A stretch of DNA of 64,000 nt, taken from assembly GCA_965216025.1 (NCBI GenBank), contig CBDCEX010000014.1:1-64000 (forward strand), in the 5' to 3' direction. This DNA comes from JADFQT01 sp965216025 (lineage in GTDB: Bacteria; Chloroflexota; Dehalococcoidia; Lucifugimonadales; UBA3495). Below the pieces are notes generated by a model. It worked only from the letters and a program-made list of their open reading frames with translations. It had not been told where the DNA came from and ran no database searches. A program made the position numbers and the translations under genes. Within the stretch, counting starts at the first letter, position 1. Every line of letters starts with the position of its first letter. This document shows positions 44,078 to 52,454 of this stretch, in pieces.

Positions 44078-45409
44078 ATGACCACCCAGAATGCTCCAGC
44101 TTCCATGCATCGAGCCACCGAGGGATTGGGGATATGGGAACACCGAGGGAAGGTAGCGGCCGTCGGTATTGGGCACTCGCCCACCACCCGGCGCTGGGAC
44201 GGGAAACCCGAGACCTCCGTGGGCGCCTGGAGCATCCTGGCGCTGCGGAGAGCTATCGAGGACGCGGGCATCTCGCCCGACCAAGTCGACGGGTTGGTAC
44301 TCGTACCAGTGACCACTACCGGGGCTCACTGGCAGGAGGGCGACCCCATCCCCATGGACGTTGTCAACGCCTACAATCAAACTGACGATCCCCTGGACGG
44401 CATCGCCCAGCTGAGCGCCGAGTGGATCTTGAAGAACATGCCGGAGCTGACCAACGTCAAGTTCACCATGTACGGTACGGGATGCATGTCCAGCGCCATC
44501 GTCGTTGCCGCCCAGGCCGTGGGTGATGGCCTCACCAACACCTGCCTGGTGCTCAAGGGTTGGCACAACTACGAGGGCCGGTACAACCAGGGAGGAGTAA
44601 GCTCAGCGGAGGCGGTTCCGGGGACTTACGCGATTGGCCCAGGACGGACTATCTGGGGTCCCCCTGGCTCCTACGGAACGGCCTTGCAGTTCGCCGAGTA
44701 CTGCCGCAAGTACGGCAAAACCCACGACATGATGGCCCCCTTCATGGAGAACTCACGAAGGAACGGCCTGCTGTTCCCGGAGGGGTACTGGGCCCAGCAC
44801 CGGCCGGAGCAATTGACGCGGGAGGACTATCTGGCCGCGCGCTGGATCGCCAAGCCGGCCAGCCTCTTCGACAACGACATACCGATCATGGCATCCGCGG
44901 CTTACCTCTTCACCACTGCGGAACGGGCCAAGGACATGAAGCAGAAACCTGTCTATATCCTCAACCATGCGTCGAGCCGGGGCACGGCCAGGAGTCTCAC
45001 GCCAACCCTGGACGAGATCCAGGCGGAAACCGGCAGCACGGGAAAGAAGATTCTTGAGGGCGCCGGAATCACCGCCCAGGATCTCTCCTTCGAAAACATG
45101 TATGACGGCTTCGCCCTGTTCCACCAGTTCCACATTGAAGGCCTGGGCTACCGGGGCATGAAATTTGGGGACGCCCTGGACTTTTATCAGACCGATATCA
45201 GCATCGAGGGGCCGAACCCGATTCTGCCCAGCGGCGGCAATATCGGTGGCGGGCGCAGCCGTTTCTGGATGCACACCGACTGCATCCAGCAGTTGCAGGG
45301 ACGGGCCGGCGCTAGAACGGTCACCGGGGTAAAGCCCGAGATCGCCGTCTCCGGCGGTCCCATGCCCATGGGCGGCAACTTTACCGTGTGGAGCGCCACT
45401 CCTGATTAG
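44078..45409 (+). CDS. Thiolase-family (lipid-transfer/acetyl-CoA acetyltransferase-like) protein
   Basis: 443 residues, ATG behind AAAAAGGAG. Thiolase fold: KVAAVGIGHSPTTRRWDG, the nucleophile position C136 in FTMYGTGCMSSAIVVAAQAV, and TAQDLSFENMYDGFALFHQF near the C-terminus, where the usual histidine motif is modified. Such SCP2-type thiolases, with DUF35 partners, act on steroid-side-chain or branched acyl-CoA chains. Expected to form a heteromeric complex with the upstream DUF35 protein. Confidence 0.88.
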   Translation: MTTQNAPASMHRATEGLGIWEHRGKVAAVGIGHSPTTRRWDGKPETSVGAWSILALRRAIEDAGISPDQVDGLVLVPVTTTGAHWQEGDPIPMDVVNAYNQTDDPLDGIAQLSAEWILKNMPELTNVKFTMYGTGCMSSAIVVAAQAVGDGLTNTCLVLKGWHNYEGRYNQGGVSSAEAVPGTYAIGPGRTIWGPPGSYGTALQFAEYCRKYGKTHDMMAPFMENSRRNGLLFPEGYWAQHRPEQLTREDYLAARWIAKPASLFDNDIPIMASAAYLFTTAERAKDMKQKPVYILNHASSRGTARSLTPTLDEIQAETGSTGKKILEGAGITAQDLSFENMYDGFALFHQFHIEGLGYRGMKFGDALDFYQTDISIEGPNPILPSGGNIGGGRSRFWMHTDCIQQLQGRAGARTVTGVKPEIAVSGGPMPMGGNFTVWSATPD

Positions 45410-45426
45410 TACGACCCCCATCCCAA

Positions 45427-45447
45427 CCTTCCCTTATTAAGGGGAGG
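45427..45447 (+). terminator. Hairpin after the thiolase gene
   Basis: CCTTCCCTT and AAGGGGAGG pair over a 3-base loop with one mismatch, then GACATTTT. It is 18 bases past the thiolase stop. A weak but plausible terminator. Confidence 0.4.
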
Positions 45448-45511
45448 GACATTTTAAACACCCTCTTCAGGGAACACGCGGCTACCACACTTTAAGGAGA
45501 GAGGAACCTAC

Positions 45512-45883
45512 TTGGTGATACTGATAAGTTTTGACATAGACGGTACCTTGGAGGTGGGTGACCCACCTGGAATCCTGACCATGGAAATGGTGCGAACAGT
45601 CCAAAAAAAGGAGGGGTTTTTGATCGGCAGTTGTTCCGACCGCACCATGAGCGGACAGCGTGCCATCTGGGAGGAGCACAACATTCCGGTGGACTTCGTC
45701 GTGCCGAAACATATGCTTTCTGAGGTAAAGGCGAAGTTCCAGGCGGACGTCTACTACCATATTGGCGATAGAGAAGACCTGGACAAGAAGTATGCGCTAG
45801 AGGCGGGATTCGAGTTCCTCTGGCCCCACGAAGCCATTGCAATGCCTTGGTTCCTCTCCGACGACGATCCTGGCAACCTGTAA
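45512..45883 (+). CDS. HAD-superfamily small phosphatase-like protein
   Basis: 123 residues; TTG at 45512 (GAGG seven bases upstream) or GTG at 45515. The motif FDIDGTLEVGDPPG is HAD motif I (D-x-D-G-T), FLIGSCSDRTMS fits motif II (S/T), and YYHIGDREDLDKKYALEAGF is the motif III/IV acid region. There is no cap domain, and the length is short for the family. Substrate unknown. Confidence 0.75.
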   Translation: MVILISFDIDGTLEVGDPPGILTMEMVRTVQKKEGFLIGSCSDRTMSGQRAIWEEHNIPVDFVVPKHMLSEVKAKFQADVYYHIGDREDLDKKYALEAGFEFLWPHEAIAMPWFLSDDDPGNL

Positions 45884-45981
45884 AAGTCCCGGCGCCCCCA
45901 CCACTAGGGATTCGTGGATATATCCCGGTCAACTAGAATCCTCTTGCAGCTGAATTCCTCGTCGTCGTCATGATAAGCGGC

Positions 45982-46809
45982 CTACCTCCACGAGTCCGAA
46001 GCCTGGCGGATTCGCCGGCCCCACCACTCGGGGCCTTTCCGCACGTATTTCCACTCGGGATTCTGGGCCACATTCCGTAAGCCCGCCATCACCTCCTCAA
46101 AGACCGGGGCGTGTTCTTCGGCGAACTCGAAATAGCCGACAAAATCGTAGCTACTCTCCTGCCCATAGCCGTCAGGGGCGTGCATCAGCCGGCGGGTAAT
46201 GCAGGAAATACCCGCTGCGGCAGCCAGGGAATGACCTTTAACAATCATGTTTTCATCAGCGTCATAGCGGGGCAGGAAAAACCTCTCACGATGCATCCAG
46301 TCCAGGTCCCACCACTGCCGGGTCTTGTTCATAGGAGTTACCACACCCAGGGGATGTTGCTCCGCCGGTCCTGGTGCCTGAGCCGCCACATATGCGAACT
46401 GGGTCAGGGCATGGCTGGTGTAGCTCCTGGGTCGCTGGACTCCCGCCAGGCTCTCGACGGCTATGCCCAGCGGCTCGACCCCCTGTCGCAATTCCGTCTC
46501 ATATTGTAGCAATGGCTCGGAATCGGAGGATTCGAGACGAATTAGTAGGTTGGCCTCCAGCAGCGCCGGGTGATCGATATCTCTGGGTGAGCTACGCTCC
46601 GGCTGCCCTCGCAGCAGCTGATAACTACCCCTACGCAGAGCGTCTTTCGAAGGAGAGCCTGCAGCGTCGTGCTGGTTGCGCATGTCCCGGCCCAGGTCAT
46701 CTATCCGCCGAGCCAGCTCTGGTCCCTGAAGCTCCCGGGGAATCTGCAGGAAGAGGTATCGCTGATGACCTATTATGTCGATAGTAAGATTCAGATCGCT
46801 GGGTTGCAT
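45982..46809 (-). CDS. Chlorite-dismutase-like (Cld/HemQ superfamily) protein
   Basis: 275 residues from ATG 46809; an upstream ATG (46824) would add five. The C-terminal half matches a Cld-like subgroup: TPMNKTRQWWDLDWMHRERF, FLPRYDADENMIVKGHSLAA, GISCITRRLMHAPDG, YDFVGYFEFAEEHAPVFEEV and NPEWKYVRKGPEWWGRR. Cld-fold proteins bind heme or related tetrapyrroles. The proximal heme histidine cannot be assigned with certainty, so catalysis is unknown. It precedes no obvious heme gene. Confidence 0.8.
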   Translation of the reverse strand: MQPSDLNLTIDIIGHQRYLFLQIPRELQGPELARRIDDLGRDMRNQHDAAGSPSKDALRRGSYQLLRGQPERSSPRDIDHPALLEANLLIRLESSDSEPLLQYETELRQGVEPLGIAVESLAGVQRPRSYTSHALTQFAYVAAQAPGPAEQHPLGVVTPMNKTRQWWDLDWMHRERFFLPRYDADENMIVKGHSLAAAAGISCITRRLMHAPDGYGQESSYDFVGYFEFAEEHAPVFEEVMAGLRNVAQNPEWKYVRKGPEWWGRRIRQASDSWR

Positions 46810-46854
46810 TGCCCTACCCTTCAAAATGCTGCCTGTCCAAGAGAGGAACGCGCA

Positions 46855-47703
46855 TCATCTGCCCTTAAAAGTGGGGGATCGCTTTTCTAGGAACGCCTGT
46901 CGGGCTTCCTCGGCATCTTCGGAGCCGTTGAGAATGCCCCCAGCATTGGAGGTCATCACCATGGTGGTTTCCAAGGAGTTGTCGAGGGCGGCCCGCATGA
47001 TTCGCTTGCTAATCCATTGGACCATGGGCGGGGTTCTCAAAATTCTACCGCAAAGATCTCTGGTCGTCTCCTCCAGTTGGTCCGAAGGAACGAGGTAGTT
47101 CAGCATCCCCCACTCATATGCCCTTTGAGCATCAAGGTGGCCGGTATAGGCGAATTCCAGGGCCCGGCCCAGCCCTACCATTTTGGGGAGATAGTAGCTG
47201 CCGCCGTTCTCTATTATTTGACCCAATTGCTGATACCCGATGAAACGTGTGTTTTCGCATCCCAGGCGGATATCGCAGTGCAGGGCCATATCCATGCCAG
47301 AGCCAACCGCCGGGCCGTTTATCATGGCGACGGTAGGTTTCCGGATCTGGGAAATATCCCGGTGGAGCTTGGTGAATCCATGGAAAAAGTGCTCCCTGGC
47401 GGCGTCGGGTCCCGCCACGGTTCCCCGGTTACCAACAAAGTTTTCACCCTTGAGGGCATCGGGAGTGTCTCTTCTCATGTCGGCGCCAGAGCAAAACCCG
47501 CGCCCTTCTCCGGTGAGTACGATGACACGAATGTCCGGGTCATCGTCTCCTGCCCGCATATATTCGCCAACCTTGGCTACTGTCCCACTTTCCTCGGAGG
47601 AACCGATTAGGGCATTCATCCGCTCCGGCCGGTTGAATTTGATCCAAAGGATGCCGGTGTCCTCTGGTTCGTAGAGAAGATAATCGACTAGCTTAGGTCC
47701 CAT
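46855..47703 (-). CDS. Enoyl-CoA hydratase/isomerase family protein
   Basis: 282 residues. Crotonase motifs are complete: ILWIKFNRPERMNALIGSSE, IRVIVLTGEGRGFCSGADMR (oxyanion hole), KPTVAMINGPAVGSGMDMAL, GYQQLGQIIENGGSYYLPKM and the C-terminal FLEKRSPTFKGR. Acts on an enoyl-CoA in fatty- or aromatic-acid breakdown. A fragment of a second crotonase gene lies just upstream on the same strand (48053-48253). Confidence 0.9.
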   Translation of the reverse strand: MGPKLVDYLLYEPEDTGILWIKFNRPERMNALIGSSEESGTVAKVGEYMRAGDDDPDIRVIVLTGEGRGFCSGADMRRDTPDALKGENFVGNRGTVAGPDAAREHFFHGFTKLHRDISQIRKPTVAMINGPAVGSGMDMALHCDIRLGCENTRFIGYQQLGQIIENGGSYYLPKMVGLGRALEFAYTGHLDAQRAYEWGMLNYLVPSDQLEETTRDLCGRILRTPPMVQWISKRIMRAALDNSLETTMVMTSNAGGILNGSEDAEEARQAFLEKRSPTFKGR

Positions 47704-47766
47704 TTTTGCCCCCTATTCAATCAATTCTGAAACAACTTATTCCAATACCACAGCCAGACTAAACTA

Positions 47767-47996
47767 ATACCAAGGTGAAAACCACATTCAGCTAAACCCC
47801 AGAGTCTGCTTCGGCAATCGGCAGTGTGTTATTTTGCGCAACCTGACGGAGCAAAATCCTTCGTCACACCGGCGCAAGCCGGTGTCCAGGAAAGTACATT
47901 CTGCACTGTTCCCTGGATTCCGGCGTTCGCCGGAATGACGGTGTCGGCAGCGCTGCCCAATCCGGTGTCGACGTAGATTCCAATTTGGATTTGGTT
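47767..47996. mobile_element. 230-bp miniature element with IS630-like ends, containing two hairpins
   Basis: The element lies between TA dinucleotides (47765-47766, 47997-47998). The left end (CCAAGGTGAAAACCACATT) resembles the IS630 end seen at 63484 (CTAAGGTGAAACCTACAT); the right end reads inward AACCAAATCCAAATTGGA. Inside are two perfect 8-bp hairpins: ACACCGGC.GCAA.GCCGGTGT (47866-47885) and ATTCCGGC.GTTC.GCCGGAAT (47917-47936). The latter is the widespread GTCATTCCGGCG repeat type. It lies between an intact and a fragmentary crotonase gene. Confidence 0.65.
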
Positions 47997-48052
47997 TAGG
48001 CCGGTTACACCCCCAGACGTTGATTTGGTGGCGGGAAGGCACAAAAGTGAGT

Positions 48053-48253
48053 TTAGATGGTTCCCTTGTACTGGGGCGTCCGCTTCTCCACGAATGACCG
48101 GGCGGCCTCCTGATGGTCGGGATGCCTGGCGCTTCTTTCTTCCAAGGACAAACCCAAGTCGAGAGCCGAATTCAGTTCATTCCAAACCCGCTTGTTCAGA
48201 GTGTGCTTGGTGCCGCGGATGGCCAACGCCGGGCCGGAGGCGAGGCGTTGCGC
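48053..48253 (-). pseudogene. C-terminal fragment of an enoyl-CoA hydratase gene
   Basis: About 66 codons on the minus strand read AQRLASGPALAIRGTKHTLN, then VWNELNSALDLGLSLEERSA, and end FVEKRTPQYKGTI plus TAA. This is the usual last part of a crotonase (compare the intact gene at 46855-47703, ending FLEKRSPTFKGR). There is an in-frame TGA just upstream (48254-48256) and no start. The N-terminal three quarters are gone, replaced by the region holding the FMN-reductase gene. Confidence 0.75.
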
Positions 48254-48359
48254 TCAAAACCCTCAGCCAAGCCTGCGTATCCAATAGGATATGTGAAACG
48301 CCAGCTAAACAGTACAATACTGATGTTCGATCAAACCGATGGCAGGAGGGGGGAGCACA

Positions 48360-48992
48360 ATGACTATACAGAGAAGTAACGACAATCAACTTCGGATTCT
48401 AGCCATCTCGGGTAGCCTCCGAAAAGCCTCATTTAATACAGGATTGTTGCGAGCCGCCCAAGAGATTGCCCCTGATGGAATGGAGATTAGGATTTTTGAC
48501 ATCAAGGATCTCCCTTTCTACGATGGTGACGTCGAGGCTGAAGGGGACCCCGCGCCGGTCATGGCGCTTAAATCGGCGATACGCGACGCCGATGCCGTGT
48601 TGTTCGCTACCCCTGAGTACAACTGGGGTACTTCAGGAGCGCTAAAAAATGCTATTGATTGGGCTTCCCGTGACCGGGAAGAGGGCTCATTGATGGGCAA
48701 ACCCGCAACAATTATAGGCGCCGGAGGAAGAGCTGAGACCGCCCGTGCCCAGATGCAGATTCATGAAACCCTCGCGGAAACTGGCGCGGTGGTGATGGTC
48801 AAACCCGGTGTCCAAATCCAGGCCTTCGCTCCTGGAACCTTCGACTCAGAAGGAAATGTGATCGACGAAAAAACTAGGGAGCTGCTCCGAAGACACCTGG
48901 AGGAGTTCGCTAGTTGGATATTACAGCTCGTCCAACCACGCGACTTCGTGCGACATGCTTGTGAAATGGACGTTGCCCCTGCCCAGGTCTGA
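48360..48992 (+). CDS. NADPH-dependent FMN reductase family protein
   Basis: 210 residues from ATG 48360, behind AGGAGGGGGGAG. Flavodoxin-like fold: ILAISGSLRKASFNTGLLRA (FMN phosphate loop), FATPEYNWGTSGALKNAIDW (family signature) and ATIIGAGGRAETARAQMQ. Members (SsuE, ChrR, MdaB-like) reduce FMN, quinones or metals with NAD(P)H. It could supply reduced flavin to luciferase-like oxidoreductases. It is convergent with the UGSC-protein unit. Confidence 0.92.
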   Translation: MTIQRSNDNQLRILAISGSLRKASFNTGLLRAAQEIAPDGMEIRIFDIKDLPFYDGDVEAEGDPAPVMALKSAIRDADAVLFATPEYNWGTSGALKNAIDWASRDREEGSLMGKPATIIGAGGRAETARAQMQIHETLAETGAVVMVKPGVQIQAFAPGTFDSEGNVIDEKTRELLRRHLEEFASWILQLVQPRDFVRHACEMDVAPAQV

Positions 48993-49127
48993 GGTGGCCC
49001 CGGCCGATAGGTGGACAATCGGTAGGTGGTCAAAAGGACTGGGGAGGGTAACCCGCGGGTCCGAGTCCACCATCGCACTGGCGGATCGGCTGCTTCTTAA
49101 TCGAACCCGGTTAGACAGGTCCCAATC

Positions 49128-49697
49128 CTAGTCTGAGGCGGTAAGCACCGCTACGATCTGATCCTGCAAAGTAGCAGCGCGAGCCGTTATCTGTTCGGTA
49201 TCTAGCCCGCCCAAGGGATGAGGGATATGGACGGGTTGGAAATCAGGCCTGCCAAGCATATGGGAATGGATGGTCGCCGAGTTCACAAAGGGCTCGGTGC
49301 AAATCACCACCGTTGGTATCCCGCGGTTCTCCAGGGACATGGCGTCATGCACACTGCACGAGGTGCAGGACCCTCAATCAGCGACGGCCGTCACCACGAA
49401 ATCGCACCGCTCGGACAGCCAGTCCAGGATATCCTCCTCCGCCGGCCTGGAATAGATGAATTTGTCGAGCACTAGGGCATCTCCTAGCTCATAGTGCTTC
49501 TCCAAGAGTTCTCGGATGGTCAGCAACAGAAGGTCGGCATTGGCTTTCCGGTTACCCAGGAACCCTCCCACTTTTCCGGCCAGACTGGGAATCCTGGGGG
49601 CTGGGCGCCATTTGGCGGACACGTCCGGGTCTATGGGAGCAAGCAAATTCAACTGGCGCAGCCTCTCTTGGAGTTCGGGTCCAGGTATGGTCAGCAT
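49128..49697 (-). CDS. UGSC-family selenoprotein (in-frame TGA read as selenocysteine)
   Basis: The gene begins at ATG 49697 behind AGGGGAG and runs 107 codons to TGA at 49374-49376, then 81 further codons to a TAG. Read through, the product is 189 residues with VVTAVAD-U-GSCTSC around residue 108, followed by SVHDAMSLENRGIPTVVICT and FQPVHIPHPLGGLD. This is the conserved core of the UGSC family, whose motif is U/C-G-S-C. Upstream, IPSLAGKVGGFLGNRKANAD is the usual strand and helix before it. A bacterial SECIS-like hairpin follows the TGA. Redox function is expected from the U-x-x-C pair; substrate unknown. A nonsense mutation is the alternative, made less likely by the exact motif position, good codons after the TGA and the hairpin. 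Thirty-three bases separate it from the upstream gene. Confidence 0.85.
49345..49361 (-). promoter_or_regulatory. Candidate bacterial SECIS hairpin
   Basis: On the coding (minus) strand, TCGTGCA and TGCATGA form a 7-bp stem (one G.U pair) with apical loop GTG. The loop begins 20 bases after the TGA, with 19 bases between. This meets the known bacterial SECIS geometry: 16-37 bases to the loop, stem of four or more pairs, small loop with G in its first two bases. Codons in the hairpin also encode conserved residues. Confidence 0.6.
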
Positions 49698-49730
49698 ACG
49701 ATTCTCCCCTAAACGGTTAATTCTGAGCGG

Positions 49731-50756
49731 TTAGATCTTCCTGATGACCATTCTTGAGCCCCATCCAGGCACGTAAACCGAATGGGGCCCGCCGGGACCT
49801 CCGGCCACCAGGATATGGATGTCTTCGGCGCGCCGCACTACCGGCACCATCTGGCCATCGTCAGACGGGTCTACGAACCTGGGCCACAGCAGCTCGCGTC
49901 GGGAGTCTCCCTGGGCCGGGCCTCCTCGCCGCAGCAGGGAGACGGGCTTTCTGGCGTGTTCAAACAAGAACGCGCGTATATCACGCTTTCGCCAACCCGC
50001 TTCCGCCAGCATGCGCGCGTGCTCGGGACCCAGAATCACGAAGGTGTCTCCCATGACGTACATCTGGACATTGCCCAGGGTGCACATGGAATCCGCCAGC
50101 ACCGTTAGAAAGTCCCGGGGCCGTACGGCGTGGTACATAATGTTGTGGGGAGCTTCGGCGGGAAACACAGTGACCGTGCTGTCGCCGGGCGCGAACCCCA
50201 AATCAACGTGGAAAGGGTCCCAGGGACTGGCCTCCTCATTCTCAGCAATGCAATAGGTGTAGCCGCCGGGATGGCCAAAGGTCGCCTTGTTGGTCTCCCC
50301 GGGGGTTGCGCCGCCTAGGTTTACCAGGATCAGCTTGACCGCCCGCCCAATGGTGGCGTTGGCTCTCCAGCCCTGTCCGAAGCAGTTGTAGCTGGAGTTG
50401 ATGTTCAGCGTCCGGGCCAGGGGACCGTTGACGATCAGCAGGGGGCTATGAATCCCAGTAGAACACTGGACGCCGCGAAGGTTGAAGCGATCGTCGATGA
50501 GGGCCTCGATGGCAGCAATCACCACGGGCATATGCTCCGGCAAGCATCCAGCCATGACTGCGTTCACCGCTATGCGCTCGACGGTGGCCCGTCCTCCCAG
50601 AGGAGGCAATTCGGCAATCAGCTCGTCCGCAGGCCGCCCGGTGGAGGCGATGAACTGCTCTACTTTGTCCCTGGTTGGTGGCACTACCGGCAGCCCGTCG
50701 GTCCAACCAGTCTCGTACATTAGCTCAATGGCGTCGGTGGTTGCCAGCGTATTCAT
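49731..50756 (-). CDS. Conserved hypothetical protein, partner of the UGSC selenoprotein
   Basis: 341 residues. Family not recognised by name. It begins with a short helix (TTDAIELMYETGWTDGLPVV) and has several conserved-looking glycine/proline motifs: PPTRDKVEQFIASTGRP, NAVMAGCLPEHMPVVIAAIE, STGIHSPLLIVNGPLA, and the cysteine-containing INSSYNCFGQGWRANATIGR. No signal peptide or membrane helix. It shares a transcript with the UGSC gene (33-base gap). The two cysteines (in MAGCLPEH and SYNCFGQG) could be redox partners of the selenocysteine, which is inference. Confidence 0.75.
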   Translation of the reverse strand: MNTLATTDAIELMYETGWTDGLPVVPPTRDKVEQFIASTGRPADELIAELPPLGGRATVERIAVNAVMAGCLPEHMPVVIAAIEALIDDRFNLRGVQCSTGIHSPLLIVNGPLARTLNINSSYNCFGQGWRANATIGRAVKLILVNLGGATPGETNKATFGHPGGYTYCIAENEEASPWDPFHVDLGFAPGDSTVTVFPAEAPHNIMYHAVRPRDFLTVLADSMCTLGNVQMYVMGDTFVILGPEHARMLAEAGWRKRDIRAFLFEHARKPVSLLRRGGPAQGDSRRELLWPRFVDPSDDGQMVPVVRRAEDIHILVAGGPGGPHSVYVPGWGSRMVIRKI

Positions 50757-50793
50757 GCTCCAGCCTTACTCACGGACGGGTCAGTTCCAGATG

Positions 50794-52207
50794 CTACTTT
50801 ACATCATATCCGCTAGTACTACAACGACGGGTGTAAGGTGGCGGCTCCATCCTGCTTTCGCGGCGGGTGGAGCGGCGTCTCTCGTGGGAACGGCGAGCCC
50901 GTTCGTTGCGTAGCTGCGTATCCTCCAGCCACAACAGCAATTGATCGGGCCCGAACTGCTCCCGGGGCAGCATCTCCCGCACCACCCGGTACACCTGTGG
51001 CCTCGTGATCCGGGGCATCTTTTTCCCCCAAATCCTGCTGCAGGCTCAGCAGGAACGCTCCACCCAGCAGGCACATGGCTATGTGGTGATGCCACCCTGC
51101 CCAGCTGCGGGTCTCGTATTCGTCCAGCCCCACGTCACCCTTCTCAGTCTCGAACTCCGTTTCAATGCGCCACCTGGACCCACCCACGTAGGCCAGAGTC
51201 TCCAAGGTTGTGCCCTCGGGAGCGTTGGACAGGTAGTAGCGGGGCTCGCTGCCGTCCAGGTTCCGGCGCCAGACGGCCCACAGTTCCTCGCCGGGCTTGC
51301 GCCTCCTGGTGGCCCGCACCCGCTGGGCACTGAACCGGTAGGTGCGCGGCCCCTGGCTTCCCTGGGCCACCGTTATCTCCCGCCAAGCCTCATCCGGCAG
51401 TTCATCACCGCGCTGCTCCATGGTCCGCCGCTGCCCAGGCCGCAGCTTGGGTTTGCGGGGGCGGCCGAACCCCGTATATTCCGGACTGGTCTAAGCCGGG
51501 TCCAAGGGCCAGACCGTAGTGCCGCCCGGAACGTCCAGCACGTAGCGCATCCCCAGGGCCGCCAGTCCCTCCCGGAAGGTCGGCGACATCCCGAAGGCGT
51601 CGTCTCCGGCAACCCACTCGGCCCTGAGGTAGCCCAACTCCAGGACCCGCTCCAGCATCTCCAGGGCCAACTCCGTCTTTGACCGGTAGTTCCGCCGGTC
51701 CTCCGGCACACCCGCCGCAGCACACCGGTCCTGGTCGGAGGTCCAACTCTTGGGCAGATACAGCCGCTTGTCCACCAACGCCCGGCCCAGCGGGCTGACG
51801 TAGGCCAGGAACATCCCACCCTGGCAGTTGGCCACCTTGCCCAGCCTGCCGCAGTACTGCCGGGCCACTCCCGCCGATTTCCTGCCCTGCTTGGGGAAGT
51901 CGCTGCCATCGAACACCCACACCGCCTCCGGGTGTCCCAGCCTGGGGGCCAAGTATTCCTGCAACCGCCCTATGACTGTCTCATCGGACCACCGGGCCTC
52001 GGTGAGAAAGCGCTGCATCGCCCGGGCCGAGATGCCCACCGATTCCGAGAGATTCTCGGCGTTGCGCCGCTCCTGGTCCTGCACCAGCAGCGCCTGAAGG
52101 TAATTCCCGCTGTGATCCCGCCACTGCTTGCGGCCGAAGGAGGCCGCAAAGAAGGCGTGGAATTCCTGAAGGCTGTCGTAGACCCGCTCGAAGCTCGCCG
52201 CATCCAT
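50794..52207 (-). pseudogene. IS701-family transposase with amber stop and frameshift (copy B)
   Basis: From ATG 52207 (DAASFERVYDSLQEFHAFF) the frame is open through VWVFDGSDFPKQGRKSAGVA to WPLDPA, then TAG at 51491-51493 where copy A has TGG (WPPEPAWTS). After it the same frame continues (TSPEYTGFGRPRKPKLR) to the run GGGGGAAAAAG. There the true C-terminus (MPRITRPQVYRVVREMLPRE) lies in the +1 frame, as in copy A. The natural stop at the element end is lost and the frame leaves the element at 50794. Confidence 0.88.
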
Positions 52208-52268
52208 CACCCAAACCACCCAACATCATCTGTCCAGCCATCCTACCAGACAACTCGTCGTTGTAGTA
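50817..52268 (-). mobile_element. IS701-family element, copy B
   Basis: Ends TACTACAACGACG and mirror, flanked by CTAG at 50813-50816 and 52269-52272. It is related to but clearly diverged from copy A (35268-36715) in both ends and interior. It lies between the UGSC unit and the broken MFS gene. Confidence 0.9.
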
Positions 52269-52454
52269 CTAGTACTGCGACCAACTGAAACTAATACCTA
52301 CGATCTCCCCGCTTGGAAATCCGACTGTCTTAAGCTGGTCGTCTGCGACCTCTTCTGTTAACCTCAGCCACGACGATGAACCTTGCAGCGGGCTGAGTTT
52401 CCTATTTCAAACTCTGCCGAGAAAGCAGCAAGGGCTTCGGCCGGAGAAGAAGGT

